From Rosa chinensis (taxonomy: Eukaryota; Streptophyta; Magnoliopsida; Rosales; Rosaceae): DNA of 64,000 bases. The stretch is taken from the NCBI RefSeq assembly GCF_002994745.2, contig NC_037090.1, positions 34,929,501 through 34,993,500 on the forward strand. The letters run 5' to 3'. The translations under genes and the position numbers were made by a program. The notes beneath the pieces were generated by a model, which was not told where the DNA came from, did no database searches, and saw only the letters and a list, made by a program, of their open reading frames with translations. Of the stretch, positions 58,261 to 64,000 are shown one piece after another; position 1 is the first letter of the stretch; every line of letters begins with the position of its first letter.

Positions 58261-58780
58261 ATTTTTTTGGCTAGGCTTCCCTAGAGTGTTTTGCTCTGGC
58301 CATGCTAGCCATTCTGTTTCTATTGTTTTCCTTTTTGGGCAGTCTAGCCCTAATAGTACCCAGAGAGAAGGAAAAAAAAAAGTGTGAGCAAGAGCCACAA
58401 CATCTGTATTCAAAAGATACAAAATCGATTGAGACAATATCGCAAGTCTTTTAGGATTTACTGATTTTAGGGCAAAACACTTATCAAGTATATGGTAGTG
58501 TGCTGCTCTTGTAGAGGCTATACAATGGAAAGTTGGAAACCCAGAGGGGTCTAAAATGACTGACAATGTCCGAACTTGTTAATATTATAGTTAAGATAAA
58601 AGATAATATTATGATCTTATGATTAAAGAGAGAGATTACATTGTTGGGGAGAAGCATAATCACATATTAATTACATTCAATAAGAAAGTACATGGACAGC
58701 AACGAATTCTGTTTCCACTAACAAAAATAGAAGCACATAGTCAACACCAAAAACTGTTTATCCAATCTTGCGATCTCCAG
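58261..58780. other. LINE tail and 3' flank of the right-edge gene
   Basis: Contains the A-run at 58371-58381. The 200-500 bases left of 58781 should include the 3' untranslated region of the minus-strand gene. Confidence 0.45.
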
Positions 58781-61700
58781 CTAGTAAGGCCAAAAACCAC
58801 CTCCGTCAGGCTTCTTTACGAGAATCTGACTATATTCCGGCCGCGACGTCTGCAACCATTAACACAAGTGTTCAGATTGCAATTTATGAAAAACAATTAA
58901 AACATTTTAATTGAAGAACCACCAAAATGGGAAGGAAATGAGATATGCCACTATTGTGCAATGCCTACTATCTGAGGATGGAATAGAACTGTCCATATAT
59001 CAGAACATTAAGAAGCCACTAAAAGCAGGTTGAAACAGACAAAAAAAAAAAAAGGATTCTTTAATAGAGCGCTTCTCTATATCACAAAATATAATCATAG
59101 CCACTTCAATCCTCGGGCAATATGATGCAAGAGGGTATAATAATAACGGAAAATAGAAAGCAAAATAAGCCCATATATCATGTGACATTTAACTACAGTA
59201 TTGTGTCCTCAATATCTGAGATCAGCATCTCTAGGTATAGCGTCACCAGTCCAGTTTATCTTGTCTACAATTTTCTACCATTACTTAGCTTCCTAGACGC
59301 AAATGCCTACGCTCTTTCATTGCTTATGTCAAACCCCCTTGGCTATAATCATCCAATGGATTTGTCACTGTTGCTCTATTTATTAACAATGTAGCTCCTA
59401 TAAAAGATTACGATCGGAATTCTCTTAAGTAAAGAATTTGCAGTTAGAAGATCTACCCGGACATAATAGAACAAACCGTTTAAACAGTTACAACCTAACT
59501 GCTATGAAGAGTTTGATGGGAATCAAGGGTTGGGAGATTTAACCATGTGTTCCTCCAGGACATTGAGTCAGATACTCAACTTTTTAATAACATGGTGGAT
59601 TTCTTCAATATACATCTTTTATCAATACTATGTTTACTAATTAACACTATTTAGCTTTTACTAATTTACCCATAAGAGGAAGAAACTGGGTCTTCAAAAG
59701 AAATGCCTTGAGAAAAGGCAGATGTAGAGAACATTATTGGCAAAGTCAACCAACAAACTAACAAAATACAGGAAACTGTAATATTCATTTATCTGCAAGA
59801 TTAACATAACACATGAGATGATTTAAGAACAGAAACAGCATCAGTTCTACAATGAAAATTTAATTTGAAGCCATAGCAGAAAATAATAAGAACTTGGAAA
59901 TCTAGAAGGATGGATGATAAAGAGGATACAAAGGTTAAGAGATATAATCAAGAAACCAAGCAAAAAACAACTAGAAGAGAGAGCAGAAAACAGGAGTACT
60001 TAGAAGATCGTTGAAAATGATGGAAGTGACTATGAAGAAAAGAACAAAGAGGATTTCAAATTCTGCAAACCTAAATGCTACAGTTTCTGGTGTTTTAAAT
60101 AACAGAAAACAGTCATTCCGCAAGCATCAACTTCAATTAATTTCTGCAGGAGCTTTAACATCGACCATTGGGGACACTGAGTAAAGTGCATTGCACCCAA
60201 TCAGGTTCTAAAAACGTTTTCATATGTCAGAAAAGTTTAGCATAATTTTGAAGAGCGAGAACATAGGTGATTAGGAGAAACATTGTTAGAATTGCCAGAA
60301 AAAAAAAACAACCATTCACTGATAAGGGATCAGATACATTTACATATCAACAACAGAAGCGGATTAGGTCGATCCATTGCTAGAATTGAATTTATATTTG
60401 TTATTCCCAAATCTAGTGTCCCCAATTTGGCAGACAATACTATTCAAAACATATCAGAGGATGTTGACAATGAGCTATAGCTCAGGTGGTTTAGTAGTTC
60501 AATACGACAATTATTACTTTCAGACTATACATATAGAGAATACTTGGAACACAGATATACCTACTGAAACTTCTCCCTTACTTAAAACCCCTCCTAAAAC
60601 AGTCTCTACTCCCAATATCCAAAAGTTGAAAAGGTTACACTACTGAAAGGTGTACTCCAATTTTAGTGAATAAACATGCAAGCTAAAACGACACTTATAT
60701 TGGAAACCACCAACAATATAGGCCTACATACTTTATTCCACTCGCCCTTCATCCCAGCGTATACCAGGGCCTCAAGATCAAGCAACATTTCAAATTCAAA
60801 TGTAAATAAATCTCAAGGGTCAGGTTGACCACTCAAAGCAACAGCTTGTAGAAAATATGGATATAACTCTTAACTGTCATATAAATTTTAAAAACATCAA
60901 AAAAGACCATTTCACTTTTGAAAAATACAGGACAACATGATAAAGAATGGGAAACTCATTCGGGCTCAAGGTACCCTGTACTTTTCTCTGACAACCCGGA
61001 ACGTTTCTTCCCATAGGTTCTCTATTCTTCATGACTTCCACAAAATGCAAAGATGAATCTTAAAATAGATATCTCATTCTCTCTTCCCACTTTGCTTCTT
61101 TCAGATATATTTCTCACCAGAAAGCTTGATTCCAATTATCCCCTCAAGATCCCCACACATACAGCAGATACAAGAAGAGGACGATGAGGGAAAGGATGTG
61201 GGAGAGCCTTGAAATGGCTGTTTGGGGAAGGTAAAAATCAAAAGAATTAACAGTCTAATGTGACACTCAATGAATAGGACTTGGCTTTTATTGGTTCATT
61301 TGTTTCACTAAAGCAATCAACTGTAAAGTGCAGCTCGTAGTGGTCGTAAAATGTTAGAAAGACACAAATTAAATAAATAAATAGAAATGATGGCATCTAT
61401 TTCTGTGTATGAGAAAGCATTCAAACACGCACAGTACCTATCCATTTCCAAAAGACACATTTAGATACACTCATATTTCAGCCCATTTCTTACGACTGTT
61501 TCAAACAACACTAACTTTCTTAAAAACATAAACCGGAGGATGTTAAACTCAGGCTTCCGCTTCTATCCTGAGGGAAGAAGAAAGAAAACTACACCATAAT
61601 AAACAACAAATTCAACTAAAAAAGCACTGTTATCAAACTATCCGAAATCAACTTCACTAGCCTAGCTCCTTGTCGAAAATTGTCTACAGTTACTTGGCCT

Positions 61701-62203
61701 CCCAGAAATACACATGCCCAGGCTCCTCCCATTTTAGCTAAAATCACACTAACTAGATAGCTCCTACAGTAGACTGACTGAAATACTCTTAAATAAGAAT
61801 TCTGCAGTTGCAAGCAGAAATTCCCCTATGAACAGCGATTTACAGAGCGAAACAAAAACCCTAACTGGTAAAAAAGTCAAGGTCTATGATATAACCAATC
61901 TGAGTCAGAATGACTCCATTTACAGTTGGATTGATCCTCAAATATTAAGCTCTGATCCTAACCAAACAAATTGCAAGAATTCACATATCCACATGAAATG
62001 ATGAATCCATATACAGAATCATCAAAATTGATCAACAAGGAAGAAGTACTTACGAGATCTTTGAAAATGATGAAGGCGATAACGAAGAAGAGCACGAACA
62101 GAATTTCAAACTCGGCGAATCTGAAGAAGCTAAAGACCGAGTTGACAGTCCGAGTCAATGCAGACTCGTCGTCCTTTTTCCTGCTTCCGACTCGCTTCGC
62201 CAT
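58781..62203 (-). CDS. 72-residue single-pass membrane protein, conserved in plants
   Basis: Exon 1 (62203-62054, 150 bases) encodes MAKRVGSRKKDDESALTRTV, then NSVFSFFRFAEFEILFVLFF and VIAFIIFKDL. The GTAAGT donor follows at once. Exon 2 (58849-58781, 69 bases), after a ttgcag acceptor, encodes TSRPEYSQILVKKPDGGGFW then PY and TAG. The junction FKDL-TSRPEY is phase 0. A basic N-terminus, one transmembrane helix (about residues 31-47) and a short polar tail ending in aromatic residues describe the product. I recall small plant proteins with the same FAEFEILF...FKDLTSRPEY core; they are uncharacterised. The ATG at 62203 is chosen because the upstream frame begins with TTG. The 3204-base intron is much longer than the exons and holds a decayed exon 1 copy and sequence re-copied elsewhere. 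The gene is intact and probably functional. Confidence 0.85.
60004..60090 (-). pseudogene. Decayed second copy of exon 1 inside the intron
   Basis: Minus strand reads TVAFRFAEFEILFVLFF then IVTSIIFNDL, clearly a diverged copy of exon 1 (SFFRFAEFEILFVLFFVIAF). The donor position reads CTAAGT instead of GTAAGT, so it cannot be spliced normally, and the N-terminal part is not conserved. Confidence 0.8.
60624..61412. repeat. Intron segment duplicated at 34377-35160
   Basis: This is the probable source copy, lying in the intron of the 72-residue protein gene. See 34377-35160. Confidence 0.9.
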
Positions 62204-63106
62204 CTTGTTCTTGCCTTCTCCCAATTACTTCTGCTTCCTCCTCTCTTGCCTCATTTGCTTTTATACTCAAATGTACCCAATTGCATTTTCGTCCTTATAA
62301 GTCACACTAATTTCATTCTCCTCCACCTTTTTTTTTTCTTTTTTTTTTTCTCTTTTTCTTTAACGGAGAACGAAAAAAATTTAATGCCACAAAATATTTA
62401 ACAGAAACTTTCAGAAAAAAATATTAGACACAAGAATAAAAAAGAAATTTTCGCAAAAATAACATGTAACATGTGTAAATTTTGAACGCATGGGGAGCTA
62501 AGAATGCCCACATCAAGTTTCAGAGCTGAACTTATTGTCACTATAGATTAATTTTGTCGTTCTTCTATACTAATTTCAACAAGTTCTTCGTTGATTGCCA
62601 TTCACCTAATTCAAAAACCTATACATTTGTAATTCACAATCTTTTTGAAGAAACAACTTGGATTGAAGACATCTCTATTCATGGTCATGAAGTTACACAC
62701 CCCATGTTAATATGAAGAATAGATTTCACTACATTAACTAAAATATTATGTCAATTTTTATTTTATGTTTTGTCAAAACATTCACGTGAGAAAATGTTGA
62801 CAAAGAGAGAGAGAAACCACTTTTGGATGAAGTGTTTCTGACAAAAGTAAAGGAGAAGATATTAAGAAACAAAAATATTATCATTGAAAGATGACATATA
62901 TTGCATTTTGATGGTGCATGACACATGCTAGATGGTTAGGAATGGTTGACCAGCCAAGTAGGATCCTACTTGCATTGAGGCAACAAACCCAACACCAAAT
63001 TTTAATACGTACACGAGATAGCATAATTACATTGAGGATGGAGTGTATCCATGCTGACAGAAAGAGTGGTAAGAAAACTATTATCTGAATGCTGGAAAAT
63101 ATTTAT
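62204..63106. other. Upstream region of the right-edge gene
   Basis: 5' untranslated region and presumed promoter of the minus-strand gene ending at 62203. A T/C-rich tract occupies 62329-62361. The rest is AT-rich and no gene was seen. Confidence 0.5.
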
Positions 63107-63277
63107 CCTAAGTAGTATTTAAAATATATGCCTCCATAGCCTTCTGTTGTAACAGTAATAATCACCTAAGTAGTATTTAAAATATATGCCTCCATAGCCT
63201 TCTGTAACAGTAATAATCACCTAAGTAGTATCTAAAATATATGCCTCCATACCCTTCTGTGGTAACAGTAACAATCA
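63107..63277. repeat. Minisatellite, three copies of a 55-58 base unit
   Basis: Units at 63107-63164, 63165-63219 and 63220-63277, each starting cctaagtagtat and containing atatgcctccata. The middle one lacks three bases. Confidence 0.95.
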
Positions 63278-64000
63278 CTAGGAAAATTAAATCTTCCGTA
63301 TCATAGCTAGTGGTCCTTGCAATTAATATTCTTAAAAAGAATGTCAAAAAGACCACAGCAAGTGCATAAGCGTGTTTGCATTGATCTTCTCTATGCTCAA
63401 TCAGCAAACGCGACTCCGCATGGATTATCTTCACAAAAACAGGAATATATGTATAACGAAGCAACTAATGGCATGGATATCTCCAAAGTAAATGTTGACA
63501 CATCACCAAAATAGAAGGCATCATGCGTAATGCTGGATGCAATACTCACATTGCAGGATGTATCACTCGAGTTGCTTCCTGCATTACACACACTGCCACA
63601 CTTACCAACTGAAAATTCATTTTAATGCTTACAATTGCGAAATTCGAAAGCACCAATAAAGCAAACAAACAAGTGTGATGACATGGATAAGCATCATCTT
63701 GAGCAGCATGATTTGCATCTTCATCTAAGTGGCGCTCGATAACATTTTCATGATTTTACTTTCGTTTTAAAAGATGAAAATAAGGCAAAACTGCGTCTGG
63801 CGACCTATTTCTCAAAACATGAAAATTAATAATTAAAAGTATTTACAATTTTTATTGGAAAAATTGAACACAACAATTTGACGTTTTCATTGTTTTCTTC
63901 TTCCATTTTAGAAATTGTAGAGAATATTTCATTGCAATAAACAATCAAACACATTTTTAAATTTGAAAAATATAATCTCGTTTTTTTTAGAAATAATTTT
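63278..64000. other. AT-rich spacer at the window edge
   Basis: No convincing gene. The 65-codon frame at 63317 and its opposite-strand partner have no recognisable content. Confidence 0.45.

Noticed and set aside
62158..62224. Start seven codons upstream of the 72-residue protein
   Set aside because: That codon is TTG, not ATG. The first ATG of the frame is at 62203.
61971..62300. 109-codon plus-strand ORF at the right edge
   Set aside because: It is the reverse complement of exon 1 and flanks of the minus-strand 72-residue protein gene, which has splice sites and a matching second exon.
1..64000. CRISPR arrays, operons, bacterial genes, tRNA or rRNA genes, integrated virus genes
   Set aside because: No regularly spaced repeats, ribosome-binding-site-led gene strings, cloverleaf-like genes or viral polymerase or coat genes were seen. 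The only tRNA-like match is the copia primer-binding site.

Overview
The window looks like a nuclear chromosome segment from a flowering plant. It has plant LTR retrotransposons, short GT-AG introns, AT-rich spacers and nested transposons, and no bacterial, organellar or viral gene layout. The species cannot be fixed from the sequence. A eudicot is likely, but that is an impression rather than a demonstration.

Host genes occupy only the two edges. On the left, a multi-pass membrane protein gene lies on the minus strand (2384-3331, possibly with a last exon at 1025-1071). On the right, a 72-residue membrane protein gene lies on the minus strand in two exons (62054-62203 and 58781-58849), separated by a 3.2 kb intron. 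That intron holds a decayed second copy of exon 1. An orphan exon-like ORF (6594-6762, minus) is the only other candidate host coding sequence.

Nearly everything between is transposons nested in transposons, and many boundaries are fixed by target-site duplications (TSDs). In order: a long-inverted-repeat DNA element carrying an RNase H fragment (4588-6310); a Ty1/copia element (6791-16374, TSD ttcca) that took in a solo LTR (8382-9875, TSD ccatt) and a hAT element (13936-14984, TSD gtgataat); a second hAT element (18106-18973, TSD ttaggtag); then a LINE whose reverse transcriptase is cut at 20238 and resumes at 56656. The cut is caused by one Ty3/gypsy element (LTRs 20239-20878 and 56003-56650, TSD cttat/cttag). 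An additional RNase H marks the gypsy element as Tat lineage.

The gypsy element is the centre of interest. Its gag-pol reads forward (21083-29657). Between pol and the 3' LTR it carries a long antisense gene (55737 to 52611, minus). This gene is split by four short phase-0 GT-AG introns and encodes a plant-mobile-domain-like protein with a coiled-coil-like tail. The distal 3.2 kb of this region is present twice (29966-33124 and 51397-54575). Between the two copies lies an 18.3 kb patchwork: a copia gag fragment, hAT debris, pieces of an aldehyde dehydrogenase gene, a two-exon pseudogene, pieces of the neighbouring membrane-protein gene, LTR fragments, and a complete CACTA element (43163-47817, TSD tgt) that captured an intron-containing piece of a ribosomal protein L7a gene.

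No transposon ORF is intact. Only the two edge genes look functional. The arrangement reads as a long history of nested insertion, gene-fragment capture and local inverted or direct re-copying. Part of it (the 3.2 kb duplication) should be checked against an independent assembly.
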